NCBI GenBank assembly: GCA_018660265.1 | Contig: JABJKS010000051.1 | Coordinates: 62,001 to 126,000 of the forward strand | DNA length: 64,000 bases | Origin: Rhodospirillaceae bacterium | GTDB taxonomy: Bacteria > Pseudomonadota > Alphaproteobacteria > GCA-2731375 | Reading direction: 5' to 3' | Shown: one piece after another, positions 17,107-25,719 of the stretch | Layout: every line of letters starts with the position of its first letter | Numbering within the stretch: the first letter of the stretch is position 1 | Translations under genes and position numbers: made by a program | Notes under the pieces: generated by a model | What the model was told of the DNA's origin: nothing | The model's input: only the letters and a program-made list of their open reading frames with translations | Databases searched by the model: none

Positions 17107-18882
17107 CTAGTTAGGTTTCGCCCACCAGGTCTCCAGGCGAAAGCCATAGACCGGCGTTAGATCCGGGCGGCCGAAACGATCCCACAGGGCAACACGGTCT
17201 GCCTTGAGATGAAATAATGGGATCACATAATGGCCCCATTGCAGCACCCGGTCCATGGCGCGCACGGCGGCGACCAGATCGTCGCGGTTGGCGGCATCGG
17301 ATATCCTAGCCACCAGATTATCAATGGCAGGGACCCGAATGCCGGGATAGTTGCGGGTGCCTTCCCGACCGGCGGCATCCGTGCCCCAATAAAAGGCCTG
17401 TTCGTTGCCCGGTGACAGGGAAGGATCCCAGAGATAGATCATGGCATCGAAGTCATAGGTGTTGGTGCGTTGTTGGTATTGCGCCGTATCAACTGTGCGG
17501 ATCGACACCTCGATGCCGAGTTTCTCCAGATTGCGGGCCAGATGCAGCGCCAGCTTTTCGTTGCTGCGGCGGATCAGCATAACCTCGAACTGAAACCGGA
17601 TGCCCGCATCGTTCACCAGCTTTAGATCTTTGATCTTCCAACCTGCCTGCGACAATAATTTGCGCGCCGTGCGTAAATTGCCGCGCAACCTGCCGCTGCC
17701 ATCTGCTTCTGGCGGGGCATAAACCTTTGTGAAGACCTCTTCGGCCAGATCGCCGCGAAAAGGTGCCAGCAAGGCAATTTCGCCAGGTGACGGCAATTTG
17801 GTCGCGGCCAGTTCCGAGTTCTCAAAATAACTGCGCGTGCGTTTATAGGCCCCATGAAAAAGCGTCTTGTTCAGCCATTTAAAGTCTATGGCATAGGCGA
17901 GGGCGGCGCGGACCCGGCGGTCCTGAAAAATTGGACGCCGGGTGTTTAGGGCGATGGCATACATGCCTGCGGGCCGGCCATGGGGGAACGCCATCAATTT
18001 AACATCGCCCCGTCTTTGGGCCGGGAAGTCATAGGCCTGGGCCCATAACTTCGGATCCGTCTCGCCCCGAAGGTCGACTTTGCCGGCCTTGAATGCCTCT
18101 AACATGGCGCTGTCGTCGCGGTAGTAATCATAACGCACCAGATCAAAATTATTCTGGCCCCGTTGGGATAGCAGCTTTTCGGCCCAATGGTTCTTGATCC
18201 GCCGATACTGCACTGAATGACCGGCATCCACCTTGTCCACCATGTAGGGTCCGCTGCCCATCAAGGGTGTCAGCGAGACCCGGTTGAAATCCCGGCCCTG
18301 AAGGCTGTCGCGCGAGAGGATGGGCATCATGCCCATGATCAGGGGCAGTTCCCGGTTTTGGTTGTTCTTGAAACGAAATGTCACCCTGCGCGGTCCCGGT
18401 CGTTCGATCTTTGCGACCTGGCCATAGTAGTATCGGTGATTGGGCCGGCCTTTCGTGCGCAAGGTCTCCAGGGAGAAAATCACGTCATCCACGGTGATCT
18501 CGCTGCCATCATGAAAGCGCGCGCCCTGGCGCAGTCGAAACGTGACCGAGGATCGGTCGGGGGGTGTTGATACATCCTCGGCAATCAGGCCGTATAAGGT
18601 GAATGGTTCGTCATAGGCACGGGCAAGAAGGCTTTGATGGGTCAGCCGCCGGCCATCGACCCGGGCACCACGGACGATGAAATGCTGCAGGGAATCGAAA
18701 CTACCAACCCGCCCCAGAACCAATCGTCCGCCCTTGGGCGCATCCGGGTTGGCATAGGTAAAATGCGTGGCCGCCGTATTGTATTTTGGCGCACCATGCA
18801 TGGCGATTGCAGGCGCTGCCTGGGCTTGCGGGAAGATCAGGCCACCGATCAGGCCTAAAATGACGAGGGCAATGTACTGCAT
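17107..18882 (-). CDS. ABC transporter substrate-binding protein, family 5
   Basis: Periplasmic oligopeptide/dipeptide-type binding protein of the YejA-like subgroup. The real start is ATG 18882 (MQYIALVILGLIGGLIF), 591 residues, with a signal peptide ending near AQAAPA; the ORF-track version carries 86 extra residues that are only the overlap with the MFS gene. Seen: YANPDAPKGGRLVLG near the N terminus, RQGARFHDGSEITVDDV and VRAALAYAIDFKWLNKTLFHG, all typical of SBP_bac_5. No permease or ATPase genes are nearby, so partners must be elsewhere. It overlaps the MFS stop by one base (TGATG). Confidence 0.92.
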   Translation of the reverse strand: MQYIALVILGLIGGLIFPQAQAAPAIAMHGAPKYNTAATHFTYANPDAPKGGRLVLGRVGSFDSLQHFIVRGARVDGRRLTHQSLLARAYDEPFTLYGLIAEDVSTPPDRSSVTFRLRQGARFHDGSEITVDDVIFSLETLRTKGRPNHRYYYGQVAKIERPGPRRVTFRFKNNQNRELPLIMGMMPILSRDSLQGRDFNRVSLTPLMGSGPYMVDKVDAGHSVQYRRIKNHWAEKLLSQRGQNNFDLVRYDYYRDDSAMLEAFKAGKVDLRGETDPKLWAQAYDFPAQRRGDVKLMAFPHGRPAGMYAIALNTRRPIFQDRRVRAALAYAIDFKWLNKTLFHGAYKRTRSYFENSELAATKLPSPGEIALLAPFRGDLAEEVFTKVYAPPEADGSGRLRGNLRTARKLLSQAGWKIKDLKLVNDAGIRFQFEVMLIRRSNEKLALHLARNLEKLGIEVSIRTVDTAQYQQRTNTYDFDAMIYLWDPSLSPGNEQAFYWGTDAAGREGTRNYPGIRVPAIDNLVARISDAANRDDLVAAVRAMDRVLQWGHYVIPLFHLKADRVALWDRFGRPDLTPVYGFRLETWWAKPN

Positions 18883-20048
18883 CAATCCTGCTGCCGTTGA
18901 TAGGTTATGGACATCCAGGCCGCTATCGCGACCACAGGCAGTATGATAAGGCCCCCGACCAACATGGGCCAGTTCGGACCCCAATGTGTGAACAACAGAC
19001 CTGCCATCGGTGGCGATGTGATCCGCCCCAGGGCGGAGACGGAATTGGCCGCACCCATGATCGTACCCTGATGATCGCCGTCGCCCCGTTCCGAAATCAT
19101 GGCGGTCAACGTGGGGTGACAGAACGAAGTGCCGATACATAAGGCCAAGGTCACAATTGCAAAGGAGACAATGTCTGTCACCACAATTACCGATAACAGA
19201 CCGCTGCTCATGGCGATTGCCCCTAACAGCAATACCCGTGGCGGGCCCATTTTCTTGGTCATGGGGCCGACCAGAACGCCTTGCAGGAAGGCAACCAGGA
19301 AGCCGATATAGACATAGGCAAAGCTGACCTCACGCGCGCCCCAACCCAGGCGGGCCTGGCACCATAGGGGCAGCAACGCCATCAGGGCGGTGAAGGCCAG
19401 GGTGACCAGGAAATTCAAACCTATGACCGCCGGAATGCCATTGCCGCTGACGGCAGCCCATAGAACTGCGAACGATGTCCGGCCTCGTTCTGCCAATTTT
19501 TGGCGAACCGGTTCTTCCAGCATGATCAGTCCCAGGATCACGGCGGCGAACGAGAAAGCGGCGGCAATGAAACATGGTAGCGCGAAACTGTCTGCGCTGG
19601 GGTGTGTTCCGATCAACAAACCACCCAACATAGGCCCCGCAACGAACCCGATTCCAAAGGCGGCACCAAGCCGGCCCATGGCCCCGGCGCGGTCTTCTGG
19701 TGCTGTAATGTCCGCCAGATAGGCCTGCGCCACGGCAATATTGCCGCCCATGGCACCGTTCAGACCCCGGGCCAGGAACAGCGCAGTCAGGCTGCCGGCC
19801 AGGCCGAACCAGAGGAAGGCGATGCCGCCGCCTGTCAACGTTACCAGTAAAATGACTTTACGACCGTAACGGTCACTTAAGCGGCCCCAGAGTGGCGACA
19901 TGATGATTTGCATCGCGGAATGCACCGACACCAACAATGTGATCTGCACCGGCGAAGCATCAAATGCCTGCGCGTAAAACGGCAAGATCGGCAGGATTAT
20001 GCCAAAGCCGACAAGGTCGACGAATACCGTCAGTAACAGGACGAACAT
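18882..20048 (-). CDS. MFS drug:H+ antiporter-type transporter
   Basis: Inner-membrane transporter of 388 residues with about 12 hydrophobic helices, resembling the TetA-like DHA1 group. Seen: FVDLVGFGIILPILPFYAQ in helix 1 and motif A GRLSDRYGRKVILL between helices 2 and 3. Exported substrate unknown. First of two genes with the binding protein downstream in a TGATG overlap, an odd pairing of an exporter with a periplasmic importer component. Confidence 0.88.
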   Translation of the reverse strand: MFVLLLTVFVDLVGFGIILPILPFYAQAFDASPVQITLLVSVHSAMQIIMSPLWGRLSDRYGRKVILLVTLTGGGIAFLWFGLAGSLTALFLARGLNGAMGGNIAVAQAYLADITAPEDRAGAMGRLGAAFGIGFVAGPMLGGLLIGTHPSADSFALPCFIAAAFSFAAVILGLIMLEEPVRQKLAERGRTSFAVLWAAVSGNGIPAVIGLNFLVTLAFTALMALLPLWCQARLGWGAREVSFAYVYIGFLVAFLQGVLVGPMTKKMGPPRVLLLGAIAMSSGLLSVIVVTDIVSFAIVTLALCIGTSFCHPTLTAMISERGDGDHQGTIMGAANSVSALGRITSPPMAGLLFTHWGPNWPMLVGGLIILPVVAIAAWMSITYQRQQD

Positions 20049-20066
20049 CAGACCGTCTAACTGTCG

Positions 20067-21215
20067 CTAACTATTGCCTCGGGCTGCCACGGGCCAGATA
20101 TCCACCAATGTATCGCCCTGGACTACGTGATAGGCGTTGTACAAATTGACGTTCGGGTCACAGTGGGGCACCACGCATTCGACCCGGTCGCCCAGCGCCA
20201 TGGCATCGCTAGTATCGGTGGCATTGGCATAGTCAATGGCACCGTGTTCATCGCCCATATAGCGATAGCTGGCACCATCCGGTCCGCCGCGCGCGATCAG
20301 GGGGAAGGGGCCGTCGGTGGCGATTGATTTCAGGCCACCGTCGGTAACCGCGTAAGTGGGATGGTTGATATTGACCACGCTTGTTTGGACAAACAATCCC
20401 GTGCCATAGGGCCGCGCCCCCGCCGCGGTTTGCTGCACGGTCAAATACTGAACGTCCATGAACAAGTAGGACCCAACCTGGAATTCACCTATGGTACCGT
20501 TTTCCCCATCCATCCGATGGGTGCCTGTGCCGCCGCCTGAGACAATGGCCGGTGGCAGGTTGGCCTTGATCAAGGCGTCCACCTTGCCTTGCAGGTCGTT
20601 GGTGTCACCCGCCAGACGGCTGCGTCGTTCGCCATGATCGTCCACATGTTGCAGATGCCCCATATAGCCCTGGACACCAGCATAATTCAGGGCGGGATGG
20701 GCCGTGATCTGCCCAGCCAGTTCAATGGCAACGCCGGCAGATGGGGTGCCCGTTCGGCCCAGACCCACATCGAGATCCACGAACACATTCAATGCAATGC
20801 CGGCAGCTTCCGCCGCCGCGCCATAGGCTGCGACCAAGTCCTCATGATCCGCCACCACGGAAACATCGGCACCATCCTTGACCAGGGCGGCGACAAGAGG
20901 TGCCTTGCCCGGGGCCAAAGGCGTGGTGATCAACAATCCTGGAATGCCGTTCGCCGCCATAACCTGGGCTTCCCGTAACGAGGCACAACATAGACCGACC
21001 GCACCGGCAGCGACCTGCCGTTTGGCGATGTCGGGGGATTTGTGGGACTTGCCATGCGGGCGCAGGGTAAAGCCGCCCTCCCGTGCCCAGGCCGCCATGG
21101 TCGCGATATTGGCGTCCAGAACGTCGAGATCCAGGATCAAAGCCGGCGTCAGTATCTCCCAGCGAGAGCCTGGCTGGCCGATCAGTTCACTATTCACGGG
21201 CGTTGGGTTGGGCAA
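20067..21215 (-). CDS. D-threonine aldolase / D-serine dehydratase-type PLP enzyme
   Basis: Fold-type III PLP enzyme with an alanine-racemase-like N-terminal barrel, 382 residues. Seen: LTPALILDLDVLDANIATM, the PLP lysine region LRPHGKSHKS (K56 or K59), and near the C terminus VVPHCDPNVNLYNAYHVV, which carries the histidine and cysteine or aspartate that bind metal in D-threonine aldolases and D-serine dehydratases. Which reaction it catalyses cannot be settled here. TTG start at 21215 supported by AGGAGA six bases upstream. 19 bp upstream of the MFS gene, so likely in one operon. Confidence 0.87.
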   Translation of the reverse strand: MPNPTPVNSELIGQPGSRWEILTPALILDLDVLDANIATMAAWAREGGFTLRPHGKSHKSPDIAKRQVAAGAVGLCCASLREAQVMAANGIPGLLITTPLAPGKAPLVAALVKDGADVSVVADHEDLVAAYGAAAEAAGIALNVFVDLDVGLGRTGTPSAGVAIELAGQITAHPALNYAGVQGYMGHLQHVDDHGERRSRLAGDTNDLQGKVDALIKANLPPAIVSGGGTGTHRMDGENGTIGEFQVGSYLFMDVQYLTVQQTAAGARPYGTGLFVQTSVVNINHPTYAVTDGGLKSIATDGPFPLIARGGPDGASYRYMGDEHGAIDYANATDTSDAMALGDRVECVVPHCDPNVNLYNAYHVVQGDTLVDIWPVAARGNS

Positions 21216-21336
21216 ATCTATCTCCTATGTTCTGGCGATGCCAAACGCCGCAGCAGCGGCGCGCTGGCATATATTAGACTGTAGCGTGGAAAATGCCCAT
21301 GTTGGTTGGATCATGGGCCCGGACTAAATTCTGCCT

Positions 21337-21506
21337 CCGATCTAAAAAAGCTTGTGATCCGGCTCGACACACCCTATGTGACACAGGTGAAAACTGACAT
21401 CGGTCAGCGGATTGTGGCAGGGCGCTATGTGCCCTGACCCCGAAAGTCCCTTATCCATTAAGCATTGATCACACCCTCGGCACATGATGCGCCGGGGGTC
21501 TTTTAT
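21337..21506 (+). ncRNA. Candidate structured small RNA
   Basis: Inferred rightward transcript of about 170 nt. Possible promoter TTGGTT (21302-21307), 17 bp, TAAATT (21325-21330). Inside are two perfect hairpins, CTGAC-ATCG-GTCAG (21394-21407) and CAGGGC-GCTATGT-GCCCTG (21418-21436), and the transcript ends at a convincing intrinsic terminator. No known RNA family was recognised. The length is near that of 6S RNA, but the ends do not pair as 6S would need. A short coding gene is the alternative. Confidence 0.45.
21473..21506 (+). terminator. Rho-independent terminator
   Basis: ACCCTCGGC (21473-21481), 9-nt loop, GCCGGGGGT (21491-21499) with one T-G pair, then CTTTTATT. Orientation is rightward, yet no annotated gene reads rightward into it, which is why a small RNA or micro-gene is proposed upstream. 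Confidence 0.75.
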
Positions 21507-21687
21507 TGAATCCGGGATCAAATTAACCGCGCCTTTAGATCGTTACAGTATTTTTCCTAATCCAGATGCTGCCATACCGGTTTGACCGGCTTTGGCGCGC
21601 GGCTTTGCAAGACGTCATCACACGAGGGCGTTTGGCCGGCCATGATGGATTTGGACCCCTGATTTTAGCAACGGACCTGTTTATAAC

Positions 21688-23298
21688 GTGACAAAATCTG
21701 CACTTGCTGCCTTTGCCGAGCGCCTCTCCATCACTGATTGGAAAGACGCGAATTTGACTGTGTTCACCCCTAGCAGGGTCAAGACGGAGTTGCTGTCTGG
21801 CCTTACTGTTGCCTTGGCCCTGGTGCCCGAAGCAGTGGCATTTTCGTTCGTGGCCGGCGTTCATCCCCTGGTGGGCCTTTATGCCGCCTTTATCGTTGGC
21901 TTGGTCACGGCAGTGATCGGTGGCCGTCCGGGTATGATTTCCGGTGCTACCGGTGCCTTGGCCGTTGTCATGGTGTCGCTGGTTGCCAGTCACGGTGTCC
22001 AGTATCTTTTTGCCACCGTTGTTTTAATGGGGCTTATGCAGGTGCTGGCTGGGATCTTCCGGCTTGGGAAATTTATCAGACTGGTGCCACATCCGGTCAT
22101 GATGGGATTTGTGAACGGCTTGGCCATCGTCATTTTTCTGGCTCAGCTCAGCCAGTTTCAGGTATCGGGCCCGGACGGGGGTAAAGCCTGGATGGATGGT
22201 TGGCCTTTGGCCACCATGTTGGGTCTGGTTGCTTTAACCATGGCCATCATTTGGCTGATGCCGAAAATCACGAAAGTTATTCCAGCGCCCCTCGCGGGCA
22301 TTGCCATTGTCGCCGGGATTGTTATTGCATTTGGTATCGATGTGCCCCGGGTTGGTGATTTAGCCTCGATCAAGGGGGGCTTGCCGCTGTTTCACATTCC
22401 CCTAGTTCCCATAAATATAGAGACCTTGCAGGTGATTTTTCCCTATGCCCTGATCCTGGCTGCAATCGGTTTGATCGAAAGCCTTTTGACGCTTAATTTG
22501 GTGGGTGAAATAACCGGTAAACGGGGCGGCGCGTCGCAAGAATGTATCGCCCAAGGGTTGGCCAATACAGTAACCGGATTTTTCGGCGGCATGGGCGGTT
22601 GCGCCATGATCGGGCAATCTATGATCAATGTAAAATCGGGCGGGCGTACGCGTCTTTCCGGCATTGCAGCGGCTTTGTTTTTGCTGGCCTTTATCCTGGT
22701 GGCCTCCCAATTGATTGATCAAATCCCCCTTGCCGCCCTGGTCGGTGTGATGTTCATGGTTGTGGTGGGCACGTTTGCCTGGCATAGCCTGAAGATCATG
22801 CGCCGGGTGCCCATGACTGATGCCATTGTAATCGTTTTGGTGACAGCGGTGACCGTGTACAGTGATCTTGCCATTGCCGTTATTGTCGGGGTCATCGTCT
22901 CGGCCTTGGCCTATGCCTGGAATAACGCGAGCCGTATTCAGGGTATTGCCTCGATCTCGCCCGAAGGTAACAAAGTTTACGAGATCCAAGGGCCATTGTT
23001 TTTTGGTTCTGCCGATGGGTTTTCAGAAATCTTCGACCCGGCAGGTGATCCCGATTTGGTTATCGTCGATTTCAAAAACAGCCGCGTCGTCGATCAATCC
23101 GCCTTGCAGGCGATTGAGGCCATGGCCTTAAGGTACGAGGCGTTGGGCAAGACTTTGCAGTTGCGCCATCTTTCCCATGACTGTCACCGCCTGCTCAACA
23201 GGGCGGGGCAGCTCATAGTGGATGCCGATGATGATCCCGATTACGGGCTTGCGGTGGACTATGAGGTAAAACCTGGATTTTTCGGTGGCGGGCATTAG
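21688..23298 (+). CDS. SulP-family anion permease with STAS domain
   Basis: Inner-membrane transporter for sulfate, bicarbonate or another anion. 536 residues: about 10-14 hydrophobic helices (SGLTVALALVPEAVAFSFVAG is the family's first core helix; GGRPGMISGATGALAVV the conserved loop) followed by a C-terminal STAS domain (about 430-520, DLVIVDFKNSRVVDQSALQAIE). GTG start at 21688. A 14-bp palindrome TTAGAGCGCTCTAA overlaps the stop codon. The TauD-like gene follows in the same direction 100 bp later; a shared role in sulfur supply is possible but unproven. Confidence 0.92.
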   Translation: MTKSALAAFAERLSITDWKDANLTVFTPSRVKTELLSGLTVALALVPEAVAFSFVAGVHPLVGLYAAFIVGLVTAVIGGRPGMISGATGALAVVMVSLVASHGVQYLFATVVLMGLMQVLAGIFRLGKFIRLVPHPVMMGFVNGLAIVIFLAQLSQFQVSGPDGGKAWMDGWPLATMLGLVALTMAIIWLMPKITKVIPAPLAGIAIVAGIVIAFGIDVPRVGDLASIKGGLPLFHIPLVPINIETLQVIFPYALILAAIGLIESLLTLNLVGEITGKRGGASQECIAQGLANTVTGFFGGMGGCAMIGQSMINVKSGGRTRLSGIAAALFLLAFILVASQLIDQIPLAALVGVMFMVVVGTFAWHSLKIMRRVPMTDAIVIVLVTAVTVYSDLAIAVIVGVIVSALAYAWNNASRIQGIASISPEGNKVYEIQGPLFFGSADGFSEIFDPAGDPDLVIVDFKNSRVVDQSALQAIEAMALRYEALGKTLQLRHLSHDCHRLLNRAGQLIVDADDDPDYGLAVDYEVKPGFFGGGH

Positions 23299-23314
23299 AG
23301 CGCTCTAAGTCAAT

Positions 23315-23344
23315 TTGACGCAATTGACGGCGCCATCGTAAATT
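23315..23344 (+). promoter_or_regulatory. Possible promoter of the TauD-like gene
   Basis: TTGACG (five of six), 18-bp spacer, TAAATT, placing a start site about 48 nt ahead of the TTG at 23399. A second TTGACG copy lies 9 bp downstream of the first. It suggests the dioxygenase is transcribed apart from SulP. Confidence 0.45.
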
Positions 23345-23398
23345 CCCATGATCAAGGCTATGACTGCGCCTTGGTATAAATGATGGAGTGCCCGCGTT

Positions 23399-24454
23399 TT
23401 GGATATTGTTGATCTACCCGAAAGAATTACCGGGCCCTCGGCTTGGTACGGCCCCGATTTGGCGGCCAGCGGTGCCTGGCTGGTCACCTTGGATAGTGCT
23501 CAGTCGGCTGAAGTAGAAGGCCAGGCGCAGGCCTATCTGGCCAAGGGTGGTGACATCGCGCAAATGACAAAGGCGGATTTCGCGCTGCCCAAATCCGTGC
23601 CACTGATCCGTGAAGCGGTGGATGAATGCCTGCATCGACGTGGCTTCGTCGTTCTGCGCGGACTGCCACCCCATGCGGAGAATATTCCCATGGCAGCGGC
23701 AATGTTTTATGGCATTGGCACGCACATGGGCAATGCCCGTTCGCAAAATGGCAAAGGGCATCTGCTGGGTCACGTCTGCGATCTTGGCCTTTCCACCACG
23801 GATGCCAATGTCCGGATATATCAAACGACGGAACGGCAGAATTACCACACCGATAGCTGCGATATTGTTGGCTTGATGTGTTTGCGCGGTGCCAAATCAG
23901 GCGGCTTGTCAGGCTTGGTCAGTTCACAAACCATCTATAACGAGATGCTGGCGCGGCGGCCCGATTTGCTAAAGCTGTTGTTTGAGCCCATTGCCACGGA
24001 TCGTCGGGGAGAGGTCACGGCGGATGGCCGTGAGTATTTTGAGATACCCATATTCAATTGGTATGAGAGTTATCTTTCAGCCCTCTACGCTCCGCATTAT
24101 GTCCGATCCGCCCCGCGACTGGATGGCGTACCGGATTTGACCGAGGCACAGATTGAAGCCCTCGATCTGCTCGACACCCTGGCAGACGACAAAGCCTTGA
24201 ATTTGGAATTTGCCTTGCAACCGGGCGATCTATTGTTCACCCACAATCACACCATCATGCACGATCGCACGGCGTATGAGGAATGGGGCGACCTGGCCCG
24301 CAGGCGGCATTTACTACGCCTGTGGCTGGCCATCCCCGGTGCCCGCCCATTGCCGGACGTCTACGCCCAGCGCTATGGCAGTACTACCATTGGTGACCGT
24401 GGCGGCATCGTCGTCGCGGACACGAAGCACAACGCACCTTTGGAACCGGTTTAG
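23399..24454 (+). CDS. TauD/TfdA-family 2-oxoglutarate dioxygenase (copy 1)
   Basis: Fe(II)/2-oxoglutarate dioxygenase of 351 residues. Iron ligands are seen as H150 and D152 in NYHTDSCD and H288 in IMHDRTAY, with R290 placed to bind 2-oxoglutarate. TTG start, chosen because the N terminus aligns with the paralog at 57 kb; GGAG lies 10 bp upstream. Family substrates include taurine, other sulfonates, carnitine precursors and aryloxyacetates; the exact one is unknown. SulP upstream hints at sulfur use. Converges on the CoA-transferase gene with a 3-bp gap. Confidence 0.88.
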   Translation: MDIVDLPERITGPSAWYGPDLAASGAWLVTLDSAQSAEVEGQAQAYLAKGGDIAQMTKADFALPKSVPLIREAVDECLHRRGFVVLRGLPPHAENIPMAAAMFYGIGTHMGNARSQNGKGHLLGHVCDLGLSTTDANVRIYQTTERQNYHTDSCDIVGLMCLRGAKSGGLSGLVSSQTIYNEMLARRPDLLKLLFEPIATDRRGEVTADGREYFEIPIFNWYESYLSALYAPHYVRSAPRLDGVPDLTEAQIEALDLLDTLADDKALNLEFALQPGDLLFTHNHTIMHDRTAYEEWGDLARRRHLLRLWLAIPGARPLPDVYAQRYGSTTIGDRGGIVVADTKHNAPLEPV

Positions 24455-24457
24455 GAC

Positions 24458-25660
24458 TTAGCTTTTTCCGGCCACCAGTACACCCGCACTTTCCAGTTCC
24501 GCCAAACGATCATCATCCAGCCCGAGGTGCTGGCGCAGGACGGCGTGGTTATCTTCGCCCAGCATGGGTGCCTTGGTGGGGGGCGGGGGTAGACCTTCGG
24601 AATAGCGCAGGGGGTTTGCGGGCACTATGAAGTCGCCCAAAACCGGGTGGCTCAATTCTTTGACCGTGCCGCGTTCAATGAGGTGAGGGTGTTTAATGGC
24701 CTGTTCAACGGTCAGGATCGGGGCGACGGGGACGCGGTCTTCTTCCAGTTTCGCCAGGGCTGTTTCCAGATCCGGTAAGGACTGTAGCCAGCTTTCGATG
24801 ATCGCCGTCAATTGATCCACATTATCCAGGCGGTTTTGATTGCTCACGAAGCGTGGATCATCCACCAATTCCGCTTGGCCCAACGCTTGGCATAATTGCG
24901 GCCATTGATGTTCCAACAGGACGATCATGATGAAGCCGCCGCGCGCCCGATAAATTCCCATGGGCGCAACAGCGCCGTGGTGGGAGCCATTGCGCATCGG
25001 GTGACCGCCTGTGGATGCCACTTCCACATTCAATTCATGACAATAGAAATAATAGTCCAGCAGCGAGATATCGAGAAATTGCCCCTTGTTGCCATTGCGG
25101 GAACGCCAGAATAATGCCCCGTTGATGGTCGCCAGGGCGGTCATGGCGGTGCCGATATCACCCATGGCAAGACCGGCCAGGGCAGGCGGCGCGTCGGCCT
25201 CGCCGATCATCGAGGTGACGCCGGCATAGGCCTGGGCAATATAGTCATAGCCGGGCAGGGCGCGGAGTGGCCCTTCCTGACCAAAGGCGGAGATGGAGCA
25301 CATGATCAGGCTTGGGTTCAAGGCATGCACGACGTTCCAGCCCAGACCCAGGCGGGCAATGGCGCCGGGTGAAAAGTTCTCCACCATGACATCGGCCTTG
25401 GCGATCAGATCCTTTAACAGTGCCAGGCCTTCGGGTTGACGGGGGTCAATGCAGATGCCCTTTTTGCCGTGGTTATGCTGGATATAATAGCCACTGAAAC
25501 CCTCCCTGAGGGTTGGCAGCATGCGGGAGGGGTCGCCTGTGGGGGCCAGTTCGACCTTAATAACTTCAGCGCCCAGTTCCGCCATCAGGCGGGTGCAGGC
25601 AGGCCCGGCAATAACCTGGGAAAAATCGACGACGACAATACCGCTCAATATGTGTTTCAT
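24458..25660 (-). CDS. Family III CoA-transferase (CaiB/BaiF)
   Basis: Moves CoA between carboxylic acids in a ternary-complex mechanism. 400 residues. Seen: LSGIVVVDFSQVIAGPACTRLMAELGAEVIKVE, the N-terminal family signature, with the usual catalytic aspartate expected in the DIGTAMTALATING region, and ENFSPGAIARLGLGW. Transcribed away from the enolase-superfamily gene across a 59-bp shared promoter region, which suggests joint regulation. Acid substrate unknown. Confidence 0.9.
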   Translation of the reverse strand: MKHILSGIVVVDFSQVIAGPACTRLMAELGAEVIKVELAPTGDPSRMLPTLREGFSGYYIQHNHGKKGICIDPRQPEGLALLKDLIAKADVMVENFSPGAIARLGLGWNVVHALNPSLIMCSISAFGQEGPLRALPGYDYIAQAYAGVTSMIGEADAPPALAGLAMGDIGTAMTALATINGALFWRSRNGNKGQFLDISLLDYYFYCHELNVEVASTGGHPMRNGSHHGAVAPMGIYRARGGFIMIVLLEHQWPQLCQALGQAELVDDPRFVSNQNRLDNVDQLTAIIESWLQSLPDLETALAKLEEDRVPVAPILTVEQAIKHPHLIERGTVKELSHPVLGDFIVPANPLRYSEGLPPPPTKAPMLGEDNHAVLRQHLGLDDDRLAELESAGVLVAGKS

Positions 25661-25719
25661 GATATGCCTGACCCCAACGCGTTACTGTTCAGGCCTTATT
25701 GTATGAGGAAAATGTAGAG

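Larger units (their letters stand above)
21216..21687. other. 472-bp intergenic region with structured RNA candidate
   Basis: Lies between a leftward gene and rightward SulP. It contains the rightward transcript candidate and terminator listed separately, and a 27-codon frame (GTG 21354 to TGA 21437, ending GQRIVAGRYVP) without a Shine-Dalgarno. 21507-21687 shows nothing recognisable beyond the SulP leader. Confidence 0.6.

Noticed and set aside
18883-19140. 86-residue extension of the binding protein
   Set aside because: It is the MFS gene read out of frame; the signal peptide at 18882 gives the true start.
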